Assembly (NCBI GenBank): GCA_951230915.1
Contig: OX579634.1
Coordinates: forward strand, 54,945,570-55,009,569
DNA length: 64,000 nucleotides
Reading direction: 5' to 3'
Origin: Antitrichia curtipendula
Lineage: Eukaryota; Streptophyta; Bryopsida; Hypnales; Leucodontaceae
Part shown: positions 26,560 to 38,925 of the stretch, piece after piece
How the letters are laid out: each line of letters opens with the position of its first letter
Numbering within the stretch: position 1 is the stretch's first letter
The notes under the pieces: model-generated
What the model was told of the DNA's origin: nothing
Database searches by the model: none
What the model saw: the letters and a program-made list of their open reading frames with translations, nothing else
Program-made: the position numbers and the translations under genes

Positions 26560-26785
26560 GCTTGTAGTCTTTGTTATTATAGGCATCTTCCATAGTTATA
26601 GGATATTTATATAATAGGTGTATGACGTAGGTACCTATGTTATAAACACTTTTTATGGTTATATGATATTTATATTATAAATATGTATGCTATAGACACC
26701 TTCAATAGTTGTAGAGTACCTACTTATACCTAGGCTCAAAGCTTAATAGGTTGACATTTTTAGGCTCACATGCTAGCATTGTTGG
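26560..26785. mobile_element. Small dispersed repeat with MULE-like end (copy 2)
   Basis: It consists of 'tataggtgtatgacgtaggtacctatgttata'-type units of about 20 bp, ending ggctcacatgctagcattg. The end is the complement of CAATGCTAGCATGTGAGCC, close to the right terminus of the 13.3-kb element (CGGTGCTAGTATGTGAGCG). Confidence 0.55.
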
Positions 26786-27288
26786 ATTGTGATTTGCTTT
26801 CATCTTCCAAAATACTCATCATTTAATTCTAAATGTAAATTATGGATTTTTTCATTTGATGTACTATATATGTATATATATCTCAATGTATGTGTATGTA
26901 TATCTCTTAGCTATAACCACTTAGCTCAAAATTGTTAAAGGACTTAAGAATAGGGTGCCAAATAATAAATTAATTTTATCCATACAATCTAAATTTTTTA
27001 CTTTTAGAGATTTATTATTCATCATGATTCTACATAATGCAATCTTGAATGCAATTGCTCAAACATAAATACAATTTATTTTATTTTAGTTTGCATGTTT
27101 AGAAGTGTTGCAATTTTGAATCTTCCTAAAAGCATTAAAACCCTCACTTATACATCCAAATTTAAAGTTACATTTTCAAAGGTCAACCTGAATTAAAAGT
27201 GATTTTTTAATTTGGAAGCATTGAACAATTTTAATTGGAGAAGTATAATAAGAAAAATTTGTAAAAAAAGATTTTTTTTGTTCAAATG
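26786..27288. other. AT-rich DNA, nothing recognised
   Basis: No gene or element boundary was seen. Confidence 0.3.
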
Positions 27289-27292
27289 TTAA

Positions 27293-27940
27293 CCCTTAAA
27301 TGCCCCCAAGGCTTGTTTTGAGCTTCTTGAAATTTGCTCTAAATTGAAATCAAATGCCAAAATTTTAATAAGTTGTATCAATTTTTTTTGAATTGTAACC
27401 GTACCAATTTAAACTAGACATGTTAGAGATCTCATAGGAAAAGAAAACACAACAATACCACTTATGGAGTGAGATTATAATGTTTGACCATGAAGGTGTT
27501 AAAATTGCAAAAGTGACGTGAAGTCTTTTAATCTTATTTCCACAAATTAAATCTAAAAAGTTGGTGACCAAAAACATACGAGGTTAAAGGGTCTAACACG
27601 TATAACCCCAATTGATTAATGGCTTCTTAAAATCTACTCTATAAATTTTTTAAATGAATTTTGAATATTTTTTTCTCTCCAAGATCTAGTGTATTTGAGG
27701 CTCATTTCTAAGAGCTCTCAACACTATGGGAAGTCAAGATTGCAATGGATACCCTTGTACAAAATCTTAAATAGAAAAATCACTATCATTTATTTTCAAG
27801 ATCGGATTTTTGATGCTAAAACTAGACTTCAAAGAGAACTTTCCAAAAATATAAACTTTTAAAAATAGCAATATGATTAGGTTTTATTTAACTTCAAAGT
27901 TTTGCAAACATCAGATTTAGGTGCCTTGGACATTTAGGGG
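27293..27940. mobile_element. TTAA-bounded TIR element, 648 bp (copy B)
   Basis: It is the same family, length and orientation as 19347-19994. The ends are CCCTTAAATGCCCCCAAGGC and GGTGCCTTGGACATTTAGGGG, and TTAA flanks both sides (27289-27292, 27941-27944). Internal text such as caatggatacccttg and tgatgctaaaactagacttc is shared with copy A. Confidence 0.8.
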
Positions 27941-27944
27941 TTAA

Positions 27945-29133
27945 ACTCTGTAGATCCCATAAAATTAGTAATTAATTATTGATTATTTCCTATTAAATTG
28001 AACCTTACAATTTTATAACTATGTTTCACTATAAACCACTCAATTCTAGTGCAAAAAGCTACAATGAAAAAGACTAATTTTTTTTTGTATACTGAACTAG
28101 AATTGTGTAGAATTTAAAAAAAAAAATTGACCAAAAATTAAGAATCTCAAAAATCAAACAAATTAATTTTCATCCTTTAAAAAATTGATAAAAAATAGAT
28201 ATAATTTCCTCTTGAATAACGATTGAAATAAATATTATATTCCCTTATCTTCAAAAAATAGTTTAGAAAAAAAGATTAAAAATTTGATTTTGTAGAATCT
28301 TCCCTAATATCCTAAAAACTCCATTATATGACTTTGAACCTTTGGGGACAAAATTCAAGATCCTATCATTACTATTCAAAATATACAAATTCTATTTTCA
28401 TAAAAGAAAAGAAATATCAAAATATGACAAAACCTGTCTAGTTAGAAACACCAAGTAACTTCAAAGGGTTAACAACAAAATAGCTACATACAATCTACAC
28501 AATGAATGCATCAAAACATTTTTGAAAGGAGCTCCTAACACCTTGGGCCCATCTACTAATTCATCAAAGAATCAAATTGTCCAAGATGCTCATAACTTCT
28601 TCCTTGACACACATCCACTTACATCTCAAGTTCAAGAATTTGAAAGGAGTAAGCCTCTACAATCATTAACTTCAATAGCACCCTTAACAGTAGCACCTAA
28701 ACTGACACTTATGAGCAAGCAAAAGTAAATAAAGGTGCATACCATTCTCACCTGTATTGATTGGATCCAAACAATATCTTTTTATTTACATGTGGTTAGA
28801 TGAACAGTAAGATGCATGTATTCAAAAGATCGCTTATGAAAGATCGCTTATGAAAGTTACGGACCAGATAAGGCTCAAGAGCCGGGAGGCTTGAGAGCAT
28901 TATGGGACATAATGCCAAGTCTAATAGTTCATCACAAATGTCCGTATCTGTACTTTGTGCAAATCTAAGGGTGTAGAAAGAGGGTCTGCATTATGAGTTA
29001 TAATGCTTTTCTGACTATGCAATGGAATGGTGACAAATCTACCTTGAAACCGGAATTGGCATGGTGATATAACTTTGAGTGAATCAAGAAAGATAGTAGC
29101 AGAATGGCACATATAACTTGGAAATGCTACCAT
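27945..29133. other. Unassigned DNA downstream of the GST gene
   Basis: A 68-codon frame at 28522-28728 shows no recognised motif. The part near 29.1 kb probably includes the GST 3' untranslated region. A short motif near 28880 (gccgggaggcttgag) recurs at 35100. Confidence 0.3.
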
Positions 29134-32100
29134 TTACAACTTAGAGATTGGTCGTTTTGTATCTTCAAAATCACTTCCAGAGCCTGCTTGCCTGCTTTGA
29201 GCCCTTCTTGCAGCAGTTCTGTAGACTATTTTGTGCACCTCATCAAAATGTGGAGACGTGGCTTTCTTCACCGCGGCTATCCATGCTGTGACACGTTCTT
29301 TGGAGCTCAGAAGCGCCGCAACCTCGTCCTCACCCAAGAGCTGCCAAAGAAAACGAGACAGGGTATGTAAAGTCAAGGCAACTTCAGGAAGAATTTAGAG
29401 GATACCTAAACCATTAGGAAGCAGATCCCGCAGACCCCTGTTACCCACAACAACTCATCTACGGTATTTGTTAACTTGGTTGGACTTATTAGCAACTCTG
29501 GTCATATTGATTATTTTGGCCAAATTTCCAAAGATTGGCAATTTTCAAGATGCCCTTCTAGTGATATAATTCTAGGAAACAGAGAATTCTAAGGTGCCTG
29601 TCCCGAAGTGGAGAAAATCAGAACGTCCGTTTGGAACTGCATCTTTTTCAGGCTTAGATTTTAGAGCTCTAGGGTGTCTAAAAACCATTTGAGTACTTAA
29701 AAGGTAGTAACTATCAGGACTTGAAGGCCATATTTTGGCACAAAGAAATAATGATATGATGCTAAAAGTGTAAGCATGACTTGGCTAAATATTAAGACCA
29801 CTGATCTTCGAATGGAAATGCAGTTGTCTACTGTCGCCTATAGAGGTCTACAACATTCCAAATAGAAATTGCATAAGAAACTCATATACACTCATAAAAA
29901 TTTGACACATTTGGCTCTCGTATCCAACGATTTCTCCTCAGCTCTCCTCATCTCCAAAATTCAAACTCCCACATATGTTGAAAACTTTAAAAAATGCAGA
30001 CAGTATATTCTGTCGTAAGAACCGCTTTCTAGAAGCCATCCTGTGCGTTCAAGTGAAAAAAATTGCACACGAAGAGGGAACGCACGGATAAAAAGGATTG
30101 AATAACGAGATGCTTGTAAAGACGAACCTGCAGTTGCATGATCTCACAAGCAAGGCTCAAATCAGCAAGGGATGGCTGCCTCCCATCTGCCAAAAATGGG
30201 TAGCCCTCTTGCAACCACACTGTCTCCATTACATGCAACGACTGCTCAAGTACTGCCAGTCCTTCTGCTGCTGCTCTTGGGTCCAATTTGGCCCCTACCG
30301 TTGGTGCAATTACCTTGTAGAACACAAAAGTCACTGCAAGACCCCACCGGTCCAAAACAGAGTGTCAATCTTGAGACCTCGGCGATGCACCCTTGGCATC
30401 CTCAGAATGTAGGATAAAAAGTTCTGGAGCACTAAAATACTGAAAACTGGACCACTATTAAAGCAATTTATTCCATTGCTAAGCTCGGCTAGAGGTCAGC
30501 ATACTTAGAGCATCCCCACGCGTCTGGCAAAATGCAAGCCAATTTGCCAGCCAGTCAATCCAATTTGCAAGCCGGGGATGATGGGTCGCCCCACCCATAG
30601 CCTCTTAAGAGGCCATCGCCACCCAATCGGCTACGTCCACATTCACGGATCAAGTCCTTGTTTGTTGGGAAAGTGCAAAAGGTGCTTGTCTCATGTGGTT
30701 TGCAAGCCGGTTTGAAAGTGCAAAAGAGCCCGTTTTTGCAAGTCATGGGCGACTTTTGGCTTGGCCTCTTAACAAGTTCATCCATTATGCAAGACGGGTG
30801 GGGCAATTTTGCAAGCCGGTGGCAACAAGTCATCCGTTTTACAAGACGGATGGGCATGCTCAAAGACCAGCACGCCTTCAGTGCTTCTATTGATCTAACA
30901 ACTATGTTCGAAGATCTACAACTGTTTCCAGTTTCAGGGCTAATAAGGATGTTAAACGCCTCCGCGTTTATGAAAATAACATTTATCACGTACTCCTAGA
31001 GAGGTTTCGGTAGTTCACTCATTCCAATTCTCTTTGTAATGGTCATAAATACAGAAAAAATCAAGAATGCAAGAAGCATAGCTCACGTACTAGAGCCGCG
31101 CCGCAAATTTAACTGATGCCAATCCAGCACAGATTGAATCTTGACTCTCCTCTGCACATCAGATGGATACCTTCACAGCAAAACAAACATGGTCAGACCA
31201 TGCATATCAGTTTCAAGCAAATGAGCAACAAAATAACTGCCCCCTCCCTTCTACTCCAAAATTAGGCAACTAGAGAGGAAAGTAGGACGTAAGATTTATA
31301 AAATTTACCAGTGATCAGCGACGCCTGGACGGGTTGATGCCAAATACTGCATAATGGCATGACTGCAGCCAACATGCACGAGATTCCACAAACACATGAG
31401 TATATTTACAAAGCAATATACAATGAAAATATGTTGTAAGTCACTACGGTAGAGCAAGTGTCGAGTGAACTCTGAATCGCGAAGTTTCAATTGGATACTC
31501 TTGTGAGGAACCAGAGAAGAAGAACCTGGACTAAGCAAATGCTAGCGAACATCGTCTGCATAACTGAAATATCGGGTACTCTTAAGTCTGTGATCCAGAT
31601 ACACTGTAACTAAAAATCCCCCACAGTAAATTCAACTGACCTCTCAGATAGCTTAAAACGGCCATCAACTATGCACGGAAGTTTTCCCAAGGGATTGATT
31701 GCTGCACATGGCAAAAATTTCAGCAATCCCCAAACAACCTCATGCTTGTGAGATAAGGATAACCATATGCAGAATTTAAAAAGACAGGAATCTAAATTTG
31801 TCACTAACCCCTGAATTCAGGCGTCTTTTGCATCCCTTTCTGTATATTCACCAGATTCAGTTCCACATCGATGTTATTCACCCTGCGATCACGCAATCTC
31901 ACTGAGGATTACAAATGCCAAATTTCCAAAGCTCAAGCATGAACGCCAGGCAAAACAGTTCCAGAGTCATGCACTTAACCATGAAGATTCTTTAACCAAA
32001 GGATTCACGGTTTGAAAACGATCCATTCGATTGATCATTTGTAAAAGATCAAAACATAGGACCACATCTAATATCACTATAATCAGTGAAGAACATAGCA

Positions 32101-32317
32101 CTTCATTTTCAAGAAAGAATGGGACAAAACAAGCCCCCACAAGAGCTAATCGAAAGTGCTTAAAAAACAACATGAGACCTAATTTGGTCCTCTAGGAAAT
32201 AATGAGAAATTGGTGTGAGAAGGGCCACACTCACTTGCAGAAGAGAAGAACAGCTCGACTAGGCTGGGACATGAGGTCCAAGTACAACTTGAGGTTGCTT
32301 GAGGGCGCCATAGCCAT
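29134..32317 (-). CDS. Theta-class glutathione S-transferase (peroxisomal)
   Basis: Seven exons: 32317-32235, 31882-31809, 31701-31641, 31362-31309, 31170-31091, 30333-30128 and 29340-29134. All junctions use GT-AG and keep frame, giving 254 residues, a normal length for the family. The N-terminal thioredoxin-like domain starts LKLYLDLMSQPSRAVLLFCK; the Ser of MSQPSR is in the place of the theta-class catalytic serine. Then follow AINPLGKLPCIVDG with the cis-Pro region and LSESHAIMQYLA, the glutathione gamma-Glu binding SES motif. The helical C-terminal domain includes YPFLADGRQPSLADLSLACEI. The protein ends SKL, a canonical peroxisomal targeting signal; plant GSTTs are known to end in SK-type signals. 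Theta GSTs usually show glutathione peroxidase activity toward organic hydroperoxides, so a role in peroxisomal detoxification is likely. The gene looks intact. Confidence 0.92.
30508..30861. mobile_element. MITE-like insertion in GST intron 5
   Basis: The left end is GAGCATCCCCACGCGTCTGG and the right end is the complement of GAGCATGCCCATCCGTCTTG. The interior repeats 'caagccggt' and 'aagacgg' blocks. The ends resemble those of the 23900-25158 element in their first bases. No clean target-site duplication is visible. Confidence 0.55.
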
Positions 32318-33187
32318 TCTCTTCACCTCCACTTCTCCTACTGCACAAAACTAACAGACAGTCAAAAGCTAAAAAGCTAAATTCGCAAAATCTCACGTCG
32401 AAACTACACGCTCGAAATTGAAGTTCCAATCAAGCAGGATTAGGGTTGAAGAAAAACCCGATAGTCAAATGTACTCATCCCCTGTGCACATCGCATAAAT
32501 CCGAAAAATCCACATCAACAATAACGATTCCGAAATCCACGGGGAATATCAATGGAACAGCAGTTTGTTACATGGTTGCAAAAATATAAATGGTGACCCA
32601 AAGGGTGAAATTCAAAGCGAAAAGCAAAAGTTCTTCACACCACAAAAGTGGCAATTCCATGCGTTTGTTGATTCAGCGACGTGAATTTCGAACCTTGTGA
32701 AAGAGAAGCGACAGTCTCACTCCGCCCGGCTGATTGATTGAAGACCTAACTCGATTTTTCGGTCGAGGATGCCGAGATAGTCAGAAGAGTGACGAGATGT
32801 GTGTGTGGCACAGGCTTTCAGAGGCTTTCTAGGTCTCTTCACGAGCTCCACGCACGAAACTGGAGAATGCATCACTTTACCTTGTAGGGCATCTCCAGTG
32901 GGCCGGCAATTACGTCCTGAATGCCCAACTACCCAAGATGTAGGGGATAGGGTGATGTGCAATAAATTGTTCACTGGCCATGAATTTTGTTGCATCAGAT
33001 CATCTCTATGGTTAATAACATGTGCACCAAATTTGGAGGTCTAATGACTCACAAAAATGAAAATATTCTAATCTACCAATGCGTATGTCCTACATATAAC
33101 TTCAATCATTGCTCATAACTTTGAGGACATAAAAAAACATATATAAGAAGCTTTGTACTACTGATTGAGCTCCACTCTCTTTCAATA
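32318..33187. other. Upstream region of the GST gene
   Basis: The 5' untranslated region and promoter of the GST probably lie here; no clear TATA box was identified. Short frames on both strands at 32.7-33.0 kb appear spurious. Confidence 0.3.
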
Positions 33188-33444
33188 ACTACATTAAATA
33201 GTGAAATTAGGTTGTACCTCACTAATTTCTTGGCATTGTGTACTATATGAATATGTACAATTATTGTAGAAGGATGCAGTAATGTAGGAACCATGTGTGT
33301 TGCATAGGTTGGTGTAGTAGTTCATGGCTCAGGTTTAGAGAATTGCATGTGCCTCCATCTGAACAAGCAATAAATCATGAGGTAACTTCTCTAGTGAAGG
33401 TTACCTAATTATTAAAGCAACCTAATTTCACTATTTAGTGTAGT
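33188..33444. mobile_element. MITE-like inverted repeat
   Basis: ACTACATTAAATAGTGAAAT at the left and its near-complement at the right (27-bp inverted repeats) enclose about 200 bp. It directly adjoins the mariner transposase remnant, so these may be termini of a rearranged Tc1/mariner element. Confidence 0.5.
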
Positions 33445-33462
33445 TTTAACTCCCCTCAGTTT

Positions 33463-33705
33463 CTAGGGCATATCTGACCATGTTGAATAACATCTTTTAG
33501 AATCTTTACAAAAATTCTCAAGTGGATTGAGATCGGGAGAGTACATAGGCTTCTCAGTAAGGTATATTTTTCTCCATTCTTCACATAATTTACTTTGATA
33601 GATAGGTGTGTCATCTTCCATAAGCAATCCACATGAAGCTTTACCCATAAATTGAAGCAATTGATCATCATAGACCAGTCTCACAAAATACGTAGCACAA
33701 TATCA
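33463..33705 (-). pseudogene. Tc1/mariner transposase remnant
   Basis: The minus-strand frame reads a fragment of the DDE/D core. MEDDTPIYQSKLCEEW corresponds to the family's mDnApiH block with the second catalytic Asp, and MYSPDLNPLENFCKDSKR to the invariant YSPDLNPIEN block carrying the third acidic residue. The normal DNA-binding N-terminus and first Asp are not recognisable upstream, where stops interrupt the frame. It is a decayed fragment, not a functional gene. Confidence 0.8.
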
Positions 33706-34139
33706 ATCTTTAGGCATAAAGACAAGGTCTAATTTTTGTCCTTCAACAAATACACCCCAAAATCATTAAGAAATAAGTTTGCTTTTTAAAGTAGGAACTA
33801 TACAACTTGATGAATAGCACTCATATGCAATTATCCAAACATGAATTTGTCTAAAATCATTCTTATAATGTTGCTAGATTTAAAAACATCTCCATTTCTG
33901 TAAATTTCTAGAACTCCCAATTTGGTTTGCATGTTATTAATATAGTAAAAAACTCATGCAAAAAATTTCATATCAAATGAACAATTTTCAGCCCTCAGGA
34001 CAGTGTCAAAGTTGGTAGTAGTGAATTTTTTTCCTCTAAGAATGCATAAACAATGCCATTTTCACTTGTACCTTGTTGTACAAGCCATGCTCTAAATTTT
34101 TGTTGACTAGAGAGTGAGTGTATTATCTTACAAAATCTA
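33706..34139. other. AT-rich DNA upstream of the mariner remnant
   Basis: It may contain further decayed parts of the same transposon. A minus-strand frame at 33995-34210 has no firm match. Confidence 0.3.
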
Positions 34140-34437
34140 AAGTGGAGGCACCTATTCTTGTCACTAGATTGCAAACCAATATTAAAAATATACTGATTTA
34201 GGAATTTCAAAATGTTTAGTTTGCATAAATGAATGCAAAAAATATTTTGGAATACACCATATATTTGAACTTTACAAATTCATAGCACAAGATTCATATA
34301 TATTTTAGAAAACTATCAATTTATTAACAAAATTCATTATTCAAAAATTCGCCAACCTATTAAAAAGAATTTATTATATTGATTCCACCTCCAAGTATGT
34401 GGAATGTTTGAAGGGAAGGGAATAGGTGCCTCCACCT
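34140..34437. mobile_element. MITE with AGTGGAGGCACC ends, TA target site
   Basis: The left end AGTGGAGGCACCTATTC and the right end GGAATAGGTGCCTCCACCT are inverted copies. TA flanks both sides (34138-34139, 34438-34439). It shares its terminus with the MITE at 20919. Confidence 0.8.
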
Positions 34438-34439
34438 TA

Positions 34440-35084
34440 GGTGGGTCTCACAATCATTTTTGTTTTTTTCAAAGTCCAAACTCCCTTTTTAAATTCTTAG
34501 ACTTTCTAAATTTTTATTGTAGATGTAAGGCTATATTATCTACACAAAGCAAAAATTCAAAGCCCATTTGGATGATTTTCATAATTTTTGTAGGATTTCA
34601 AGTGCTAAATAATTTAATCCTTTTATGTTGATTTTATAGTACTTATGAGGGTAAAAGATTAGTATCATCTACACAATTAGTTTCTATGCCTAGTGCTTGA
34701 ACTTTGAATGAAGACACATTTTGAAAATTTAGTGAATTCATAGATGTTTTGCAAGTGTGATTCTTTGCAAAGAATAATGGCAATAAAAGTTGTATAAGTC
34801 TTTTTTTAAAGTGGATTCAACAAATTTTGATTTTTTAGTGTCAAATCTAATTCCATAAATTTACATCATACTAAAAGATCCAAACTAAATTTTAAGACAT
34901 CCTCAATCTAATTAAAGCCTTAAGTTCATTGAATTTTGAGGAAACATACATCATTCTACAACGACATGTATAAAACTTTCTTTATACATTAGAATTGAGA
35001 TTGTCAAGGACACTACAATCTTATTATGCTTCCAATTCATCTTCTTCTAACAATATCTCTTCAATAAACTACAACACATGTATA
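34440..35084. other. AT-rich DNA, nothing recognised
   Basis: No gene or clear repeat was seen. Confidence 0.3.
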
Positions 35085-35212
35085 GTAGGAGGTCCCCTCC
35101 CTCAAGCCTCCCGGGATATGAGGGACCTACCGCAAAGGCTACGACAAGAGCCTGAGCATGAGGAATGGGGCCCTCACAAATCGGGAGGCCTGAGGGAGGG
35201 GGCCTCCCACTT
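35085..35212. repeat. Short GC-rich fold-back
   Basis: GGTCCCCTCCCTCAAGCCTC at the left pairs with GGCCTGAGGGAGGGGGCC at the right, within otherwise AT-rich DNA. It is probably a small MITE. Confidence 0.6.
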
Positions 35213-37838
35213 TGTTAAGCAATGGGGGGACTTGCAGGATATCGTACCAGGGCACAATATTTTTCAAGATCCCGATACCAAGTAATTATACAACATAATT
35301 GCTACAATATTTCCAAAGGCAAAGTCCACCCAATCCTTAATAAAGGACAACAAAGTCATAAGTACTAAGATAAAACATCCCATTGTGGTGAAATGATCCC
35401 ATAGTGGATACTTAGGGAAGATCTCATTATGAGTTTTTTTAGTATGTGAGATTTGGGTCACAATGCATGTCTTACATGACAATAATGGAGTAATTAATAA
35501 CCTCATTAGAAACTTCTAACTTTTCAGTGTGAATTCATTGTAAGAATTGACTTTTTAGACCTTCCATGTTAAAAAACATTATGACTGCTTTAGGTGAATA
35601 AGATGAACGTCATGGATTCAAATTTTGATGGTTTGGCACTACTTTGGCGGTACTCTACATACTCTTTGGGGCCATGATGCACTGAGCACTTCAAAAATTC
35701 ATAGCAAATTCATACTTTGTCAAATAAATATAATTTCAATTGCCCTCACTATTTCTCACACTTTTCTTTATGTGGGAAAAAAATTGAAAAATTTAGCAAC
35801 GGCATGAGGCTACAATGGGCTATTTTACCTTAGTTTCAAGCAGATGGGGCCTAAAAATGTATATGTTACACAAAGTCACAAACCATGTACTATGCCGGAC
35901 CTCTTTGCTAGGACTTGAAAAGTATCCAATATGCTCAAATACAATTGGAGCCTTCCTTACATTGCTCCTACCTGCACAATCAAGGTCCCCAAGTAATTTT
36001 GACTTAGAAGACAATGAATCTTCAGACAAATCTTGGTTCAAGTTGGTACTGTATTGAATGATCACCCTTTCTAATGTTGCTCTATGAAAATATCACCTAA
36101 ATTATAGTAAAAGCACCCATAACCAACCAAATAAGCAACTAGGGACATAATGTACAATATAATAAGGCAAAGGAAATATTCCACAGATGCCAAGATAGAA
36201 ATGAGGGTGATTGCCAAAATTTAGTAATTTTTTCGCTTGAACTGAAATTGCTATGAATTTTGGAAGGCAAAAGTTGTTTTAGAACCATGTTCAATGTGTA
36301 GACTATTCCAAAATAGCTCATTTAAGAGACTACTTCTTGTTCACTTTGGCACTCCAAACCAAGCGGTTGTGTCATAAAAAGAATGGAGGAATTGATGGTT
36401 GAAAATCAAGAACTCATGTTTGGAAATTAGTCCCAACTTGTGCTGCATTTCTACCACCTTACTTACTGCCAATGGGATGCTAGTTGGTAACGGGTGACTC
36501 TATCTTAATCAGATTCAAACCAAGACTTGTAAACCATGATAGCCTTATTCCAAGTATGATTTTGAAGAAAAGTTGACATTGGCGTAAGTTAGCCATGTGT
36601 AGTTGTAGAGGATTTAAAGTGTGATGAATGACTTTTAATTTTGAGAATGCAACTATTTATCTTATCACTAATAATTTTCTTGTAGATGATTACAATGTAC
36701 CCAAAAGATGCAAACAATGTTCTTCAATTCAATTAACACACTCACCATTTTGGCAAAAAATCCAGAGCTTTTGATCTCTTGGGAAAAAAAATCTCCCTCT
36801 TCTTGATCACCGTTGATCTCCAATTTAAAAAGTGAAAAATCACTGTTAATCGCCATCACAAGAGGCAATCTTGGCCGTGTAGATAGACGATTTGGCCATT
36901 AATTTTGATTTTTTGATGTGTATTTGAAGGCCTATTTGGGTTAGTTTTTATATGATATTAAGGTATATTTCAAGTAGGAGTTTTGTTAAGGCTTTTTGGT
37001 TTCCAATTTGGGTTTAATAATCAAAGATCAATCACAAGAGATATCTGTCCTAGTTGGCACAATCCAGATGTTGAAATTGAGTTGGAAGTGGATGAAGGGG
37101 TTGTCAAAATTGGTTGTGAGTAGATGCCAATTTGAGTGGTTGGAAGTTGTTAGCCATCTTCTCTAATTTGGTAACTGTCAATTTTAGGAATTCCTATTAG
37201 GATAATTTTGCATTCATTTTTTTTTACCCACTTGGAGAGAGAGCTCAGTGCATGTCCTAGCCTAGTTGGCTGTATATTTTTGTTTTTGTTGAGAGTGAGT
37301 ATGTTTGTGTAAGTGTTAAGTGTGGAGATGTTTGTATGGTAGTATGATGGTGAAGTGTGAAGCTGGGAGTGTGATCCTAGTTGGAGATTATTTGTTAAAC
37401 AATAGAGAAGTTGTAGTATTACAAAATTTCAAGTGTCAAGTGTGGAGATGTTTGTGACGAAACAAACTTTGGAAACTAATGTCAACTATAATGGTGAATT
37501 AATCACCGGTTCATACTAATCTAATTGGAAATTAAATACCAAATTAGTATTTGTGTATGTCAAGTAGGATAGGAAGATGAAAGGCTAGTTGACCAATTTA
37601 CATTGAAGTAAGATATATCTGCAATGTACTTGTGGAGTTTGAGAAAATTTGACTAGTGGCATGAAGCTAAATACATAATAAACTGCAATATAAATACTCA
37701 AAATGTTATAAAGCTAAATACATTATAAACACAAATAACTTTAACACTGCTTTAATACAAATACAGATATGTGGTATAAAATACATAATAATGATACGGA
37801 TATGAACATGGCAATACATCCCATATATTGCCATATAT
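35213..37838. other. Intergenic DNA, nothing recognised
   Basis: There are several short frames without motifs and no gene. A repeated phrase 'gtgtggagatgtttgt' occurs at 37320 and 37440. Confidence 0.3.

Positions 37839-37839
<1 letters not shown>

Positions 37840-37893
<54 letters not shown>
37840..37893. repeat. (AT)n microsatellite
   Basis: This is an uninterrupted TA run of about 50 bp. It abuts the truncated element copy that follows. Confidence 0.95.
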
Positions 37894-37896
<3 letters not shown>

Positions 37897-37939
37897 CATA
37901 TGAAGTTGCAATCTGAAACAATCTTACTATTGGGGTTAT

Positions 37940-38389
37940 TGTATTTTAATTTCGTCTTAGAGCTATTAACAATTTAGTTTTTCATTCAATCTTAAACCTA
38001 CTTTTGCTTAACAATTTTTTAAAGAATGATAATCATTTTTTTTTACTTTTAAAAAAAAATCTTAGAATTTTAACTTAATTCTTCAATATAAAAAAATTCA
38101 AATTCAAAATTTGTAGTGCGGAAACTTTCTACAAATGATGGTTAAAGTTATCTAAATTGCAAGACAATGCTCAAAAAAACTATTTTTCCAACTTTGAATG
38201 CTAATATCTTCCAATTTGTATAGTCAAACTTCATGAATATTTTACCACATGTTTTGAGACAAGTCAAATACAAGATCCTTTGGTTAGATTCTAAGAAAAA
38301 ATATATTTTTTTGTTTTCTTAGACAAATGCAATAGAAATGGCAGTTTTGAGTGTTTTTTGATAGAAAAATGGCCTTGGGACTATAAAGG
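37940..38389. mobile_element. 3' half of a TTAA-bounded element
   Basis: Internal text (ttaacaatttag, aatgctaatatcttccaat, aagatcct.cggtta) matches the right half of the element at 43435. It ends AAAGG next to TTAA at 38390-38393. The left half is missing here. Confidence 0.6.
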
Positions 38390-38723
38390 TTAAAATGAAG
38401 ATGGTTTTCAAAGAAAAATGCCTATCTACATCATTTTGCTTCCTTGTCACTTTCAATGTGATTGTTACGTGATCATTAATTGAGTACTTGGGCAAAATGA
38501 AAAAAAACTAGAATTCCAATACTAGGATTGGTAACATTCAGTAGCAGAGAGAAGGACTGTGCTTCTTTGAATGGAATGGTGTGGAATATTCCACATCCAT
38601 CAATAACTCTAAGGACAAATGTCAAGAATTATCAAAATTGCAGTGACTGCATTGTGTAAAGTTAGTGGGTCACAATTACACATGACTGGATTGATAGCAA
38701 ATAAAAGTTCTTGAACATTTTAA

Positions 38724-38925
38724 CCCCTAAAGGACTAGTATGCATTTTTGGGCAGTATAGAAATTTTGGGCAGGAACTTGTGACTAGTGATTTGCATATT
38801 TTGGGTTGAAAATTTAATATAAGGTAGGGATGAGAAATATCTTTCATATGCACTAAATTTCATGACATTTGGATATACAAGTCAAAAGTTATAACCTAAT
38901 CTTGGGGGGTGCACTTAGTTCTACT
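38724..38925. mobile_element. 5' half of a TTAA-bounded element
   Basis: It begins after TTAA with CCCCTAAAGGACTAG and follows the left part of 43435 (tcatatgcactaaatttcatgacattt, agtcaaaagttata). It then breaks off. Together with the 3' half at 37940 it makes the two halves in reversed order. Confidence 0.6.

Noticed and set aside
32890..32960. GGGCATCTCCAGTGGG as a MITE start
   Set aside because: No matching inverted end was found downstream.
37706..37921. Minus-strand frame with a YIYIYI repeat
   Set aside because: It is a translation of the (AT)n microsatellite.
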